Assembly (NCBI RefSeq): GCF_029227915.1
Contig: NC_079876.1
Location: forward strand, 30,105,828-30,169,827
DNA length: 64,000 nucleotides
Reading direction: 5' to 3'
From: Hydractinia symbiolongicarpus
Taxonomy: Eukaryota; Cnidaria; Hydrozoa; Anthoathecata; Hydractiniidae
Shown: piece by piece, positions 34,733-48,178 of the stretch
Numbering within the stretch: the stretch's first letter is position 1
Layout of the letters: every line of letters starts with the position of its first letter
Program-made: the position numbers and the translations under genes
Notes under the pieces: generated by a model
Told to the model about the DNA's origin: nothing
What the model saw: only the letters and a program-made list of their open reading frames with translations
Database searches by the model: none

Positions 34733-37700
34733 ATGAGGAGCAACGCAACATTATTGATAAGCTTGCTAACTTTGTTGCAAGAAATGGTCCAAAGTTTGAA
34801 GAATTGACAAAAAGTAAACAAAGGGAGAATGAGAAGTTTGCGTTTTTATTTGGTGGAGAGTACCATAGCTATTACAATTGGAAAGTTTCTCTAGAAAGTA
34901 TGTTTGCACTAATTCACAGATATCAGAATGCTTCGATAAATCTTCTAAAAAATTTACATTCCTCTGATATCTTTGAGAATACCTTATGACTTCTTATTGT
35001 GTGCACATCCATAATCATTTACTAGGATGCTTTCAGATATAGTGTTGAAAATATAAACTTCAACGGTAGTAAAATCCACTATTTAATTTTTTTATTTCGT
35101 TTTGTATAGTTTTTGTCAATAATCTGCTCATCAACAAAATTAAACATTGCAAGGTCACATTGTAGGATTGTTATTTTGTACTTATTCCAACTTTAAAAAA
35201 AACACCAATTGTTTGTTTGTTATTCTTCTTTCAACAAGATCATTTTCCAAGCTGGTTTTTACTTTCAAATTTAAGTTAAGTTTAATATGTAAGACATTCT
35301 GTTAAACAAATTGCTCCATGGAAAATCAGGGTTTTTAAACCTCTTGAAATGTGCAATGCAATAGTAGCTACATTCCATAGAAATTCATAAAAACTCATGT
35401 CAGCAGTCATATTGACATGTCAACACACATACTGTTATTGCACTTTTATGAGTTTATAAACTGTATACACAGTCCTTGCCAGGAAAAAAACAGTGCATGA
35501 GTAATATGTTGGTCTTGTTGTTACTTCTGTATATGCTGTAGTTTCCTAAGTGACAGTTGTTGCATGTGATCACACTTCCATGCCTCCACTCACACCTGAA
35601 TCGGAATTGGGTGTGCGGCTTTGAGGTCTTATGGGTGTACATTGGTGTTCTAAAAATATTTTCTGGGATAAGTTGGGCAACTAGATTTTGGATACCATAA
35701 GCATAGTTTCGCATTTGAGAATGTAAAACTTTAACATACATTTACGTTCTAGGAACTCAAGTTGAGGCCCAGAAACGTATTCAAGGTAATACACCCCAAA
35801 GTACACCAGCTTCAGTTCAGGTAAGTTAAATATAACTTTCTACTACAAAAAATACATGATGTTGTGAGTATTGTATAATTGTTTGCACATTCACAGTTTT
35901 AATGTTTGCATTTGTTTTAGGCATCCGAAGAGCCTGCAAAAAAAGTAACAGCAGAATTTGATTTGAATGAATTCCGAGATTTACTACAAAAATTAGTTTT
36001 AGCTTGTACAAAGGATAACATACAGGTAGTGTGCTTTTTGTTCAACTTGGTGTTTTTTAAATGACACAGTTTTTAAAAAAAATAACAGGAAATCTTTTAA
36101 TGAAGCATTATCCCAGAGATATCCAAAGGTGTTATATTTACTCGAAAAAGACACCCTTAAAGATACCCTTCAGTTAAAATATGGGTTGTTCTGCTTTAAC
36201 ACATTGTATTAAGCTTGATACTATGTTCCCACTTAGTGCACGTGCTTAGCTTAATACCAAATCAATAATCTGGTTTATCAGAGTTAGGCCTACTTTATCT
36301 CTAAAGCTGTTTTCTGACATATTTGTTTGTTTTTTTTCAGAATGGGAAAAATTGGATTGTCAACAACTGTAAGACAGACCATCAACTAAAATCTGCATTT
36401 CAACTTCTGTTATGGAGGTATGTCTGTGAATTTTTTCCCTCTTGCAATTAAATCCTATTAGTATACTTTTAGTGGTGTAACATTGAAGGCGTCGGTAGCA
36501 CCATTGGTAATTTCAGTTTCAGACTGTGTCAAAAATATATAGCCATTCCTTTTTTTGTATCTGTTTTTTTATGAAATATCTTCCATAGATGTGGCTAAGA
36601 AACTGAAAAACATCCTGTAAAAAAGAAATAATGCAATTTTCAAACGTTTTCATGATTAAATTATTTATACGGATGTTATATTTAAACAGTACACATCTAT
36701 TCTTTTCCAACTTAAGTCGTAATTATTTAGAATGCTGGAAGAAGTTTTACCCTTTCAACAAAAACTACACATTGTTTACTTGGCCAACGATATTCTTCAT
36801 CACAGCCGTAAGAAGGACCTTCCTCAACTCCTGGAATCCCTGCAGGTTTACATCTTACCTATAGTTGCAATAACACATAATGGCGAATCAGCTGAGAATC
36901 AGGGAAAACTATCAAAAGTTTTGAAGATTTGGGATAACCAAAAATTTTTCACAGATGTCATTCGAGAGGTAATATATATTTTAAATTTTTAAATTATTTT
37001 GATTTTTTTCGCTTTCTTGATTAATAAAGTCAAAACAATAAAATGCTTTATTCTCAAAGCAACTCCAAAAACTTTATGCAGATATTTCAGATTTCTTTGT
37101 ATCAACACGTATTCTGATACAATATTGCTGGAGTAAAATCAACATAAGCTCTGATATGCCATTTCACTTTTGTGTATTATGTATTAAACAGAGGCTGAGC
37201 GATCCAAATTCCCTATATGACACTCAACTTGATATTATCGATCGTGAAAAAGGTGAAATTCAGCATGAAAAACGAATCAAAGAAGAAAAAGAAAAAGAAG
37301 AGATACAGAAAGAAGAACAGAAGCGGCAAGCAGATATCCAACAACAACAACAACAGCTACCGCCACAACAGCAGCAGCTACCACAACAACAACCGCCAAC
37401 TCAACAACAACCTCGACAAGGTTATTACTTAATGTATTTATCATACTCTTATTCATTTTATTATTCTTTTCCTGTTATTCAGGCAGTGTTTCTTTTTTTG
37501 TAATTGTACTTTCAGTGAATTGTGTGAATTAATTTGTCTTCTCTTTATAGGGTTTGGTATGTTTCAACGCCCTCCACCACAGGGATTTAATGGTCCTCCA
37601 CAAGGCCAATTTCATCAGGTTAGTAATAAATATAATATAATTCTACTTATGAAAGCAAAACTACAAAATATTTCGTTGTTAGCTTCATATGTGTAATTCT

Positions 37701-40700
37701 TTTTTAGTTTGAACAGTGGAGAAATCCACGCCCTCCACTGCGACCTCCAAATATGCAGCAACCAGATCCATACCATTTTTATGGTGGTCCACCGAGACAT
37801 CAACAACCACATTTTGACCAACCCAGACCAGGCTTTCCCCCATTTCAACAGGGTTTTGGTCCACCACGACCAGGACCACCAGGTCAGGATGGACCAGGTA
37901 TGTTACAAATACTTGGTATTTTTAATTACTGCTAATTTTTTCTTTAACAAATTGTTGAATGTTGTTTGCGTTTGAATCTAATTTTTTAATTTTAAGTATT
38001 ACTATTTGTTTGTATTTTAATATTTATCATTAGCAAAATATTGTTAAAGTGAGTTAAAATAAAAAAATAACTTTTAGGTCAACAAGGATATCCCCCTTTT
38101 GAGATGCAACAACAACAATCATATCACCCTCCTCCACAAGTTCAAACTTTTGATTATAGTCATCAAAGTGTACCTGGCATTGACCAAGGTGGTGGTGGAC
38201 CACCTGCTCCTGTTACCTTCGATTATGAACATGGCCGCGCACCAGTTCCAGACGGGGCTAAACCCATGGAGGATGTTCGTGATCCGACCATTCCACTGGC
38301 GATGTATTATGATCTACCTGCTGGATTAATGGTTCCTCTCGTTAAGGTATGCTACTTTTATGTTGTTCTGGTTTAAAATGCAGTGTTAATACCAAGTTAC
38401 ACTATGCAAGATCGACTTATATGAATGTGAATTGAGGCAAGTTTGTTGTCAATGTAATTCCTTATTTTATATTTTGACATTGAGTGGAATGCATTATGTA
38501 AAAGGAGGACACCTGGAACATCCTATAGCTCTTTAATCCATTTTTATGTTTTTTGTGTCATACAATAATTTGTGTATTTCGCAATCATTTGTGTATTGTA
38601 CAATCATTTGTGTATTGTGCAATCATGTGTGTATTGTGCAATTATGTGTGTATTGTGCAATCATGTGTGTATTGTGCAATCATTTGTGTATCACACAATC
38701 ATTTGGGTGTTGTGCAATCATGTGTGTATTGTTTAATCATTTGTGTATTACACAATCATTTGGGTGTTGTGCAATCATGTGTGTATTGTACAATCATGTT
38801 TGTATTGTGCAATCATGTGTGTATTGTGCAATCATGTGTGTATTGTGCAATCATTTTTACTTGTTAGTTATGGGATTGCGAGTATAAGCCGTTAGACCCA
38901 AAAGACTTGCGTTTACCCATTCCGCAGCCACCCAGCGAGCGTCTGCTTGCGGCTGTAGAAGCGTTTTATGCACCACCTTCACATGATCGTCCCCGAGACA
39001 GGTATACATTTTTTTCTTGTACGTATTTTTTTTTCCAGCCGGAAAAGTATTCTAAATGTCTTATCTGCAAAGTAAGTGTCTGTTCTGCCAAGTATTCTAA
39101 ATGCCTGTTCTACAAAGTATTGTAAATGTCTGTTCTGCAAAGTATTCTACATATCTGTTCTGCAAAATATTTTAAATGTCTGTTCTGCAAAGTATTCTAA
39201 CTGTCTGTTCATGGTGACCACATTTCTGAGAATTCCGGAAAAATCCTTAAAAAAGAATTTCGTTTTCGGAAAATCCTGAAATTACTCCGGAACTTTTGTA
39301 AAATTTTATAATGGTAATGTAACTCAGTTAGCCACTGTCGGTGTAGAAGAAGAGCCAACTTTTCGGATGGAATCCCCAAGAACTTTCGTTACTTTCGCTT
39401 AATTAGCTACTCAAAAGAAATAAAAAAACAAGAGATGAATTTTTTTTCAAGTCTTGAATTACCAGCAGTTTGGTGATCCTGGATTCTCCTAGAATTCTCA
39501 ATTTTGTCCTAGAAAAATAAGAAAATGTCCTGCTTAAAATTTAGATTTCAATTTTGTGTGCCCACTATGTTATACCCTACACCAATTTTCTCTATGATTT
39601 TTATCTGAGAACTACGTATTTCATTTTTGGTATACTATCTGAGAACTAATAATCCCTATCAGCACCGACTAATCACAATCCGTTTACAGCAATTTAAACC
39701 TGATTTTTAACTTCTCCTATTTGGATGCAGTGTCTGTAAAATGAACTTTTAAAACCGGACTTAAAAGGTGTGGCTTAGTAGTTCAAAACACTTCGTCAAA
39801 GTTGTACGGAATGCAGAAAACTGTAGTGATGTTGAAAGTATTTTGTTTACTTTTAGCCAAGGATGGGAAAAGAATGGCTTGTTCGAATTTTTCAAAGCCA
39901 AACTAAAATATATGAAAGATAAAGAGCGAAAACTTGAAATTATTGAACGAAGTCCATCGCCTCCACCAAGCCCTGGCCAAACTCCAGAGTATGAAGGAAG
40001 TCCACTTGTCAAAGATGCGCCACCTCGCAGTAGGAGTGCTTCCAAAAGTCCCCCACCGCAGAGGCAACGTAGTCGAAGTCGTAGTCGCAGCAGAGAAAGA
40101 CAAAAAAGAAGGTACTTTTTTTCAGAAAATATTTGACCTATCTAAAGTTTTGCGTAATTCGCTATATACAGTCCATACCAGTAAGAAATTTTTGAGAATG
40201 ATAACGATAATTCATTTCAAATTCTTGTTTTGTCAGCCATTAAAATAATTTCGCGCCAAATGCTGTCCAAGTTTAGTATCATGAGCAACAGCACATTTTG
40301 GTTCGATCTTTAGATTATGCTTTTTGTTAGTGCCGATCCTTCTCCCGAGAAACCACAAAAATTTTTTTTGTAGGTCACGCTCAAAGAGTCGTTCACGAAG
40401 CACGTCGAGAAGTCCAGGGAGGAGAAGGTGAGTTTTTTGTGCTTTTATGTGGGTCTTAAATAAGAGGTTTGTTTATAGATTTATTTTCCATCAAGGAGTT
40501 TCGTATGAAAAAATTCTACAACTAGCTTTATTTTGGTGGTCAAAATAATTTTTAAGTCCAGGCTAGTTTTTGGTCCAGGCTAGTTTTAGTTCCAGCTGTC
40601 TGTAGGTATAGGTACACTAGCGTAACTTTGAACTTTTACTTAATATTTTAAAACTTAAGTTTTGTTCAAAACTTGTGAGTTTTTCGTGAATGTCACAAGA

Positions 40701-42353
40701 GAACGCCGCCATTATAAGTATGTTCTTAATAACTTTAGATCAAGCAAGTCCTACTCCAGGTCAAGATCACGCTCAAAATCACGATCAAGATCACCCATAC
40801 GAAGGAGTCCAACTCCTCCAGAAGGCTTTCTGTGAGTGTTTTGTATAAGCTTACTTTAGAGTCACTAAATTTCACGTATTACGCAGTGTTAAAGACCATC
40901 TGTGAAACTTAATTTTTGCGAAATCGTTTTATTTGACCACGAAATTTGTTTACGAGGCCATCCGCAAAATTTGATTTACTTCGCGTGGAACGCAGTGACA
41001 ATTCATTCTATTATATAATTTGAAAGACATCGAGCAAGGAGATTCTTTTGCTTTCTAAGCAAGTGTATTCTTAAATCAATGACCTGTTATTTTAGTGGAT
41101 TTGAAACACGATCATTGGATTCGAGAATTGAAGAGAGCAATGTTGGACATCAACTGCTAAAGAAAATGGGTAGCAAGATATATCTGTTTAATACTGGAGA
41201 ATATATATATAATCAACACGTTTCTAAGTTGTTTTTAATTCCTTTCGTATTCAAGCAGTTCTTTTCACGCATCTGGCGTCAACACGCGCCATCAGAACTC
41301 CAGGTCGCAATATTGCTGCATTTGAAATTTATATGCGCATGCTGATTGCCCAATCTTTTTTTTTTATTTTAGGTTGGGGAGGTCAAGGTCTGGGCAAGCA
41401 AGAATCTGGTATTGTTGATCCGATTAAACAAGGCGAAGTTCGTGATAGACAGGATAAATTTAAGGTAAAGTAATCTTCTTTAGACACCAGTTGTTCAACA
41501 CGTCCCGCAACGCGTCCTGTATTTTCTTCATTTTGTGTATAAAGGAGAATCACTATGAGATTTAATATATTCATTTATTGTGGATAGCCTAAATGTGTTT
41601 TTAGCTAAATATGTTGAAAAAACTTTTCAGCCAGTTCATACTGTCAACGTTTATTAACTTTACGACCATAAAATAATGTAGACAAAAAACATTCATATAA
41701 TGTGGTATAAGGGCTGATGCGAGACTATATTATCACGATAATTCATCCCACTAAGGAAGAACATCAAACCGCAATAATATAAATGCCGAACCGCAATACA
41801 AATATCCAACGCGTGACTTTTTAAACATTTTATGCTTGCGTTCTGAAGACAAGCGTTGAGTTATCTTGAAACAATTGTTATATCCCCCTTTTTAAGTTTT
41901 GACTATTTTGTATTGAATTTCTTGTTTTTCACGAAAATAAAACAATAAAAAATGCTATTACGTCACCCTTTCCTGTATGACTATTCTTCCAGGGCGTTGG
42001 CGTTGATATGAACGATCCCTTCGATAATTATCGCAAGAACAAAAGCTACACGTACAGCAGACGTAAGTTGTTTCGTTGCTGTTGTTTAAGATGTGCTACG
42101 AAACTTAGTCGTGGTATTTATTATTCCCATTTTTCGAAAAACATACCCCACCCTCTCTATTTAACGCCCTCTCCAATAAACGCCCACCCTAAAACATCAA
42201 AAACCGTATTAAACGCCCCCTTTATAGAGAAGATAGTAAATAAAAAAATGCGAAACAGTTGACTTTTTTTTCGGCGAAATTTTCTGGCTATGTCAGGAAA
42301 ACTAGTGAACCTTTACCATTTTTGTTTTTTATTTTTTAGCGAGAAAGCGATGA
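34733..42353 (+). CDS. CHERP: CHERP: SURP, CID, SR-rich and G-patch splicing-associated protein
   Basis: Nuclear RNA-processing factor associated with U2 snRNP and named for its link to ER calcium release. Exons: 34733-34897, 35753-35820, 35921-36025, 36341-36417, 36731-36968, 37192-37420, 37551-37618, 37708-37897, 38078-38346, 38868-39001, 39857-40111, 40374-40427, 40739-40831, 41096-41169, 41373-41464, 41993-42062, 42340-42353. All sites are GT-AG and every phase fits, giving 731 residues up to the TGA. Order: SURP module (IIDKLANFVARNGP, FLFGGEYHSYY), CID-like domain (VYLANDILHHSRKK, KVLKIWDN), charged coiled coil then a Gln/Pro-rich stretch, DLPAGLMVPLVK, PPSERLLAAVEAFYAPPSHD, GWEKNGLFEFFKAKL, an RS-rich region, and a G-patch (GHQLLKKMGWGGQGLG) with DPFDNYRKNKSY at the end. 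Shorter than human CHERP (916) mainly in the proline-rich part. Confidence 0.95.
38564..38860. repeat. 18-bp minisatellite in a CHERP intron
   Basis: About 16 copies of TGTGTATTGTGCAATCAT with small variants (ttgggtgttg, tatcacaca) fill most of the intron between the exons ending at 38346 and starting at 38868. The 'CVLCNH' reading is an artefact of the 18-base period. Confidence 0.9.
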
Positions 42354-44258
42354 TCATAAACAATTAACGTTGCTCACACGGTTGTTGGTACGGTAAAATG
42401 TACGTCAACCGATAGAGCTGTGACTGGATAAACGCCACGTATAAATCCACTTGATATTATTGCGGATGTAAAAGAAATACAACATGACGAAATATAAACA
42501 ATACTTGATGAAGGGGCGCGTGTAAAATCATTAGTAGACATTGTGTTTTTGTCTCTAGAAGACCTGATCTGATATTTCGCTTTATGTTTATCATTCTATT
42601 GACCATTGTTGAAATATAAAATTGTTCATCGTTAACATGGTCGTGAACAGAACTCGTTCACGTTTGCTAGTAAGAACTTCTAGCCGAAAGTCAACCCCAA
42701 TGTTTTACTCGTACCTTTTTAATCCAGTTTATTTCACGGCGGCAAAAAGTTGCCGCCGTAAAAAAGCCTTTTTTTATTTCGCTTTGGTAAACTTGTACTA
42801 GACGTCGGTATTTCTATTTCGTTTTGCGATCGTATGCTCCCATACACGAGCAATTGTTAATTCAGAGAGAAAATAAGTCCAAGAATTTTGTGTAAATTCC
42901 ACTTAAATCAAAATCAAGTTGGGAAAATTTGCCGTTGTGAATCAAAAATATTTTTACGTGATTTAGTAAAGTTGCTACACTACGCATTATGCTAACGACA
43001 GACGTAGCCAGCTTTACCAGATTGCGTATGCAGATGTGTTGTTATTCTCGACCGTTGCATTGCCAGGCTATTTGTCAATCAACCAGTTGGTCGGGAAAAC
43101 CCTGAAAGTGTTAACCGTTTTTTAAAAAAGTTTATGACTCGAAATTAAAAAATCGACTATATTGTGGAATGAAAGCGGATTGATATGCATGTTTTTTTAT
43201 AAACCAAATTTCGTTTTATTTTGATGATTCTTTTCACATCTTCCTAAACAATAAGTTAGAACAGAAAAACAACAATTTTGGAATAATTTGATATATCGGT
43301 ATGAGTGGTACGTCACGTGACATGTTTTACAAAACATATTTCATATTCACAAATCTTTTGTCTTTTGACATCGACTGACTAGTGACCAGCAATTTAATTA
43401 AAAACTCTCAGTATCTACGGCCAAATGTGGATTGCATCTTTTGTGGTATTTTACAAGAAAGAAAACCGTGAAGATGGTCACTTTACAGTTGTCGATGCTT
43501 CCACACGACCGAGGCTTCCCCGAGGATACAACACGTGCATTTATATTATTCGGGTCAGGTTACATTGTAATACAGAATCCGAAAAGAAACTTTATTCCCG
43601 ACTTTTCGCAGAACGTCGAAAACAGCGCTTTTTTCACTCAGTAACCGAAAAGTAAATATTTACCATGAAGTACTCTTCGTATTGTAGACTGAGTGTATTG
43701 GCCTAATCTCTCTTGTTTCTTTTGTGTTCGTTTAACTACAGTCAACTCAATTTTCAAGTTAAACGAAGCTGCGATGAAGTTGAATTTAGTCTACAACGAG
43801 ATTCGAGTTAAAGCATTGTTTTCAAGAGGTGGAACAACAGTTACCAGGTAAAGGTCTTGGCGATGAAAAAGTAAATTGAATTTTCTTTAACAGATAACAT
43901 TATCTACACATCAGGAGCTAAGTGTGTATTCAATTTTAGACCGTGCGAAAATGTAAATTCTATTTATTTCTTTTCACGGAAGTATTTCAATAGTATAGCT
44001 TGATTGTTCTTAATCCAAATAAATCTCTTAAATGCATGACGAATTGAATATTCCAATGATTTTTGTCCGACTCAAGAAGCTAGTGTCGTAGAGAAGCACA
44101 TTAAAGATTGGAGCCTTTTATGATGACATTATTCCATTGTTGTTTGGAGTGAAAATTCCACAGCTCATAACTTTTTATGAATTTTGGCTGCGTAAAGCGA
44201 TAACTTCAAACGATTCTGCAAATAACACAAAAAAATGACTTTTTTAAAAACAATTTAA
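42354..44258. other. Downstream region of CHERP; hairpin and possible transposon flank
   Basis: No gene is confirmed. A perfect 10-bp-arm hairpin (ACGGCGGCAA, 4-base loop, TTGCCGCCGT) lies at 42736-42759. From about 43425 there are broken frames that may be the N-terminal part of the transposase remnant that follows (a CIFCG motif reads at about 43432). Confidence 0.4.
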
Positions 44259-45930
44259 GAACATCAAAGATCCAGATATTATTAAAAAAGAAAATCAGTT
44301 AAAGAGTGGGTCGAAAAAAGTAACGTATGAAGCTACCAAAAAGATTTGTACGGACTCTGTTAGTAAACTACACAAACTTTTCAATGAAACTCAGACAGTT
44401 CCCATCTCGGTATCGTTCTTTTACAATCTCAAACCATTCTATTGCCAACGACCGAGTGAAAAAGAAAAACAAAGCTGCTTATGCATCAATTGTCTCAATC
44501 CGCATGTTGTGCTGAAATCCATCAATGGGTGCAGATCATCAAAGAAACTTTCACCACACAAGTCGCTTACTTTCTATAGAAAGCAACTAAAAGCAGGTGA
44601 AAAGTTTGATGAAATGGAAGCGGTGAAGATGTGCAAATTTTACCAATACACAAGGGTCAGAGAAAGTTACATCGGGAAAGAGGGGAAATCCATTGAGTAT
44701 ACCAGGACAACCCGTGTTGATAATAGTGAGCCAGTGTGTGCATTAGTAAACCGATTGCTAGATGCAAGTGATATATACTTAAAATATAGTACGTACGTTG
44801 GCAATTGCACCTCCACATTTCCATTGATGAAGGAAGCATACACTGGAGAGTTCATAGACCTCGATTTCTCCCAAAATCTCGCCCTAAGACCAAAAGATAA
44901 AGTCCAATCCGCTCATTTCTCTGGAAGACAATTTACGTTGCACTGTGCCATAGTAGACCCAACAGAACGACGATACCATTACCATCTCAGCGATGATACA
45001 AAGCATGATGGAATCTTTGTTGACCATGTAATTCGAGATATTATTCAAAAATATAACAAAGGTAACGAGGATGATCTTTGGATACAAAGCGACAATGCTT
45101 CGAGCCAGCATGAAAACAAGCACTCATTTCTTTACTTCAGAAATTAGCTAATGAATTTGGTCTGCGCATCATACGAACCTATGGCGCTGCAGGTCACAAG
45201 AAAGGAGCGATTGATGGAATGTCTAGTTTTGGTGTGAAAAATGTGTTGAGAACTGACATTGTGACACGCGATGTGTTTTTCAACAGCAGTGCAGATATAA
45301 CTGATTATCTATCTAAGAAAAACCCACAATATTCGTACACTAGCATTCCTGCTGAAGAAGTCTGTGCTAAAAGACAAGTAGAAAATGATCCGATGATTAT
45401 CCCAAATTGTATGAAGCAACACATGATTGAATTTGAGTCAGGAAAACCAATGGTTTGTAAAGAGTACCTGTGTGACTGTGGCCCGTGTTTGAAATTTAAC
45501 TTTGAAGATTGCGAAAAAGGTGAACAACAGGATTCCGATGACACGACAAATGTTGATGTGTTTGATGGTGAAAATTCTAATGCCGATCGAGATGAACAGA
45601 TTTTTGAGTTTGTACAGTTTCCTTCCTTCGTTTCTTTATTGCACTGGGTGCAATGCAGAGCCGCTACACTTTGTCCAGGTGCCAGAAAAAGGAACAACTG
45701 ACGAGAAATTTTCTGATCCTTCAAAGGATGCTACCTTAAATTCACTCGTTCCAGAAACATTTTTTTCAAACAACTTCAAATTTCACCTACGTGCATCGTT
45801 TTATCTCCTGATGAAATATTCGATACATATATTGAAGTTAACGAAAAAATGCAGTTGGATAAACATGTCTGTGATGTATTGCTTCAAAAAGCTAGAATGT
45901 AGAACCTTACACTTTTTAAACTTTTCTTGT
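44259..45930 (+). pseudogene. Transposase-like pseudogene of unassigned superfamily
   Basis: One frame from about 44259 to 45147 reads QTVPISVSFFYNLKPFYC, CLCINCLNPH (a CxxC pair), FYQYTRVRES, then a nuclease-like core with IDLDFSQNL, SAHFSGRQFTLHCAIVD, SDDTKHDGIFVDHVI and WIQSDNASSQ. A one-base loss near 45133 shifts the reading to the frame ending 45701, which continues KLANEFGLRIIRTYGAAGHK and KGAIDGMSSFGVKNVL. A second shift near 45640 moves it again (GCNAEPLHFVQVPEKG). Asp residues in DLDFSQN and SDNASSQ look like RNase-H-fold catalytic positions. Proteins of this type recur in cnidarian genomes as repeats; I cannot assign a named superfamily. Terminal inverted repeats were not found. 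Confidence 0.6.
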
Positions 45931-47123
45931 TAACATTTGTTTTTTATTTTGAGACTTGTAAGATTACAACTGAGGCTGCTATAGGCGTGAAGATTTAGAA
46001 TTCTTTCAATCCTTGAACGCTCATAGTTATGGTATTCGTTTCTCGGTGGCGTTTTCAAGATGTTTCAAAGACGTGATTTGGCAAAGCGCAAAATAAAATC
46101 TGAGAATTTCAAGACAGAAGTTGTCAATATAACGAAGTTGTGGAATTATTGTTAATGGAATTAGTCTTTTCACAGTGCTCCTTAAACTGCTTTAGTTTAT
46201 TTTGTTCCTATTATAAAGTTGCATAAACATGTTGTATTTAGTTTGACTTAGTTTGTAAAAGGAACCGAACATGTTACGAAAAATCTGTCTCCTATTCGGG
46301 GAATATCTAATTCATGCTTGCTCTTTAAATTATTTTCCGGTAATCCATTTCAAATTCATGATTATTCTACAAGTAATTACAGCTTCTGAGGATTGTTGCA
46401 CAGATTAAAGGGTGTCTTGGTAGAGACTTATTTGTTTAAAATAAAACGTCATATTACAATGAAATAATCCATTAAAAAGTGCTCCTGGCGTTTGTTTTCG
46501 AAAATTCAGCTATCATTTGGTTATTTAAGCTGATGTAAAGAAAGAAAACCTTTAATACAAATTTGCAGTGGATAAAATTGCGATTATCGCGATATTAGAA
46601 TATCTAATCCCAGAAAGCTCTTTGATTTTGGGGTACATATTCCCCATCCGTTTACACATTTAGTGGGAAAGTTTCAATTAGAAATTTTAAAAACTGAGCC
46701 TGTAACACCAAAAAAACTAATTTTTAGAATTTTCAAATTTACATTTTCCCACGGTCTAAAATAAACACTGACTTAATAAAAACTAAAAAAAAATTACAAT
46801 CTGACATTTATCTAGTCTTTGATTTTCATTTCTTGAGTAAAAAGTTTGAGTTATCCGAAGATATTAGCCTCAATGGAGACGAATGTTTTAGTTATCCTAG
46901 GTTCAAGTTAACTGGAGTTTTTGATAAGAAAGTATTAGCGAAAGTTAAAGAGACCCAAAAAATGGTTCACAACGATGGAAGTATTTCGCGAATTCGAGAA
47001 AAATTTAGTCTGATTGATTTTTGAAACATGTTGGATTAATCCAATATTATTTTCGATATTGGATAAACGCGAATGCCATCACTTTGAGATTTCGCCACCT
47101 GGTACTGGCAAATTTTAAACAGA
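45931..47123. other. Spacer without confirmed gene
   Basis: A 63-codon frame at 46833-47024 (start MSKKFELSEDISLNGD, end REKFSLIDF) follows the transposase remnant and could be part of it, but has no recognised domain. Nothing else is seen. Confidence 0.35.
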
Positions 47124-47241
47124 CTAGTCGTTAGCCCGTGGAAAAATCCACGGGTTCGCCCGTCGTAGCTAAGCTACCATTTTGCGTGACAGACAGACGG
47201 ACGGACGGACGGACAGATGTATACGGGCATTATAATATAGA
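47124..47241 (-). mobile_element. Non-autonomous Helitron, unit 1 of a pair
   Basis: Minus-strand start TCTATATTATAATGCCC, then CTGTCCGTCCGTCCGTC and CTGTCTGTCACGC. The 3' end has the perfect CCCGTGG/CCACGGG hairpin before AACGACTAG. The left flank is A (47123). Confidence 0.75.
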
Positions 47242-47414
47242 CTAGTCGTTGCCCGTGGAGAAATCCACGGGTTCGCCCGTCCTTTATATTTACCCGTCGC
47301 AACGAAGCGGATAAAAATATATCGCATTTGATATTCGTGTTTCCGTAACATCGTTTTCTAACTCAGCGGGGGGTCCGCGCAGAGACAGACAGACGACGGC
47401 TATTATAATATAGA
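47242..47414 (-). mobile_element. Non-autonomous Helitron, unit 2 of a pair
   Basis: Directly joined to unit 1. It starts TCTATATTATAATAGCC on the minus strand and ends with a hairpin (CCCGTGG/CCACGGG) and AACGACTAG. The right flank is T (47415). Confidence 0.75.
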
Positions 47415-48178
47415 TAATTACGAAAAACAAAAGAATGCAAGTTTGTCAGGAAATATCAGTGCGTAACATGTTCTCGTTTGAGGCTATTTTCCAACAAACA
47501 TAGCCGGGGGCTCGCGGTATTTAAACGACAGCGCTCGATACGTTTACCTTCCATAATTTTAAAGATGGCAGTGTTTTCTGAGCTTTTATTGGTTTATTAA
47601 CGCTTAAAATCTAACGCACATGTCCAGAGATGAACGCCAATGGAAAGCAGCCTTCATCCAAACAAGATCATAAATGGAGAAAGTTTGATAGATCATAGAA
47701 AAAATAGAAAAGCATTAAAAATCACTAAACTATATTATTTTAAAAAATTATGCTAAATACATGTATGTTAATACAAAAATACATGTTTTAAAATCTAGGA
47801 TGTCAGAAAAATCATTACACCTGTGTTTTTATATAATGTATATACATTAAAATGTTACCATAAAAAACAAACCGCAATTTTATCCACTAGTGATTGTGAA
47901 TTCGAATTTTGATCGGAAAAAAATAATGATCTTATTTTTGAATATTCTTTCCTATATATAAAAATACTTGACATTAGGGAAATTTAAAACCTAAAAATGC
48001 TATCTAGAATTAATTGTATAAATGATAACACCAAATGATTGTATGAATCATTACACCAAAAATATATAAATAAAATTACTAATTTCTTTTATAAAAGAAG
48101 CGATGTTTCTCTTCAAGCGAAAAACCTAAAGTCTCTTTCTCACACAAAAAGCCACATTTTCTTACACAAAGAAAAAAA
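47415..48178. other. 3' flank of the M28B peptidase gene
   Basis: AT-rich DNA with no exon recognised and no canonical poly(A) signal on the minus strand close to the stop. It may hold the 3' UTR. Confidence 0.4.

Noticed and set aside
38546-38887. Cysteine-rich repeat protein (CVLCNH units)
   Set aside because: It is the 18-bp minisatellite inside a CHERP intron read in frame; the flanking CHERP exons splice over it.
46833-47024. Independent small gene of 63 codons
   Set aside because: No domain, no signal peptide, and it follows a decayed transposase; it may be part of that element.
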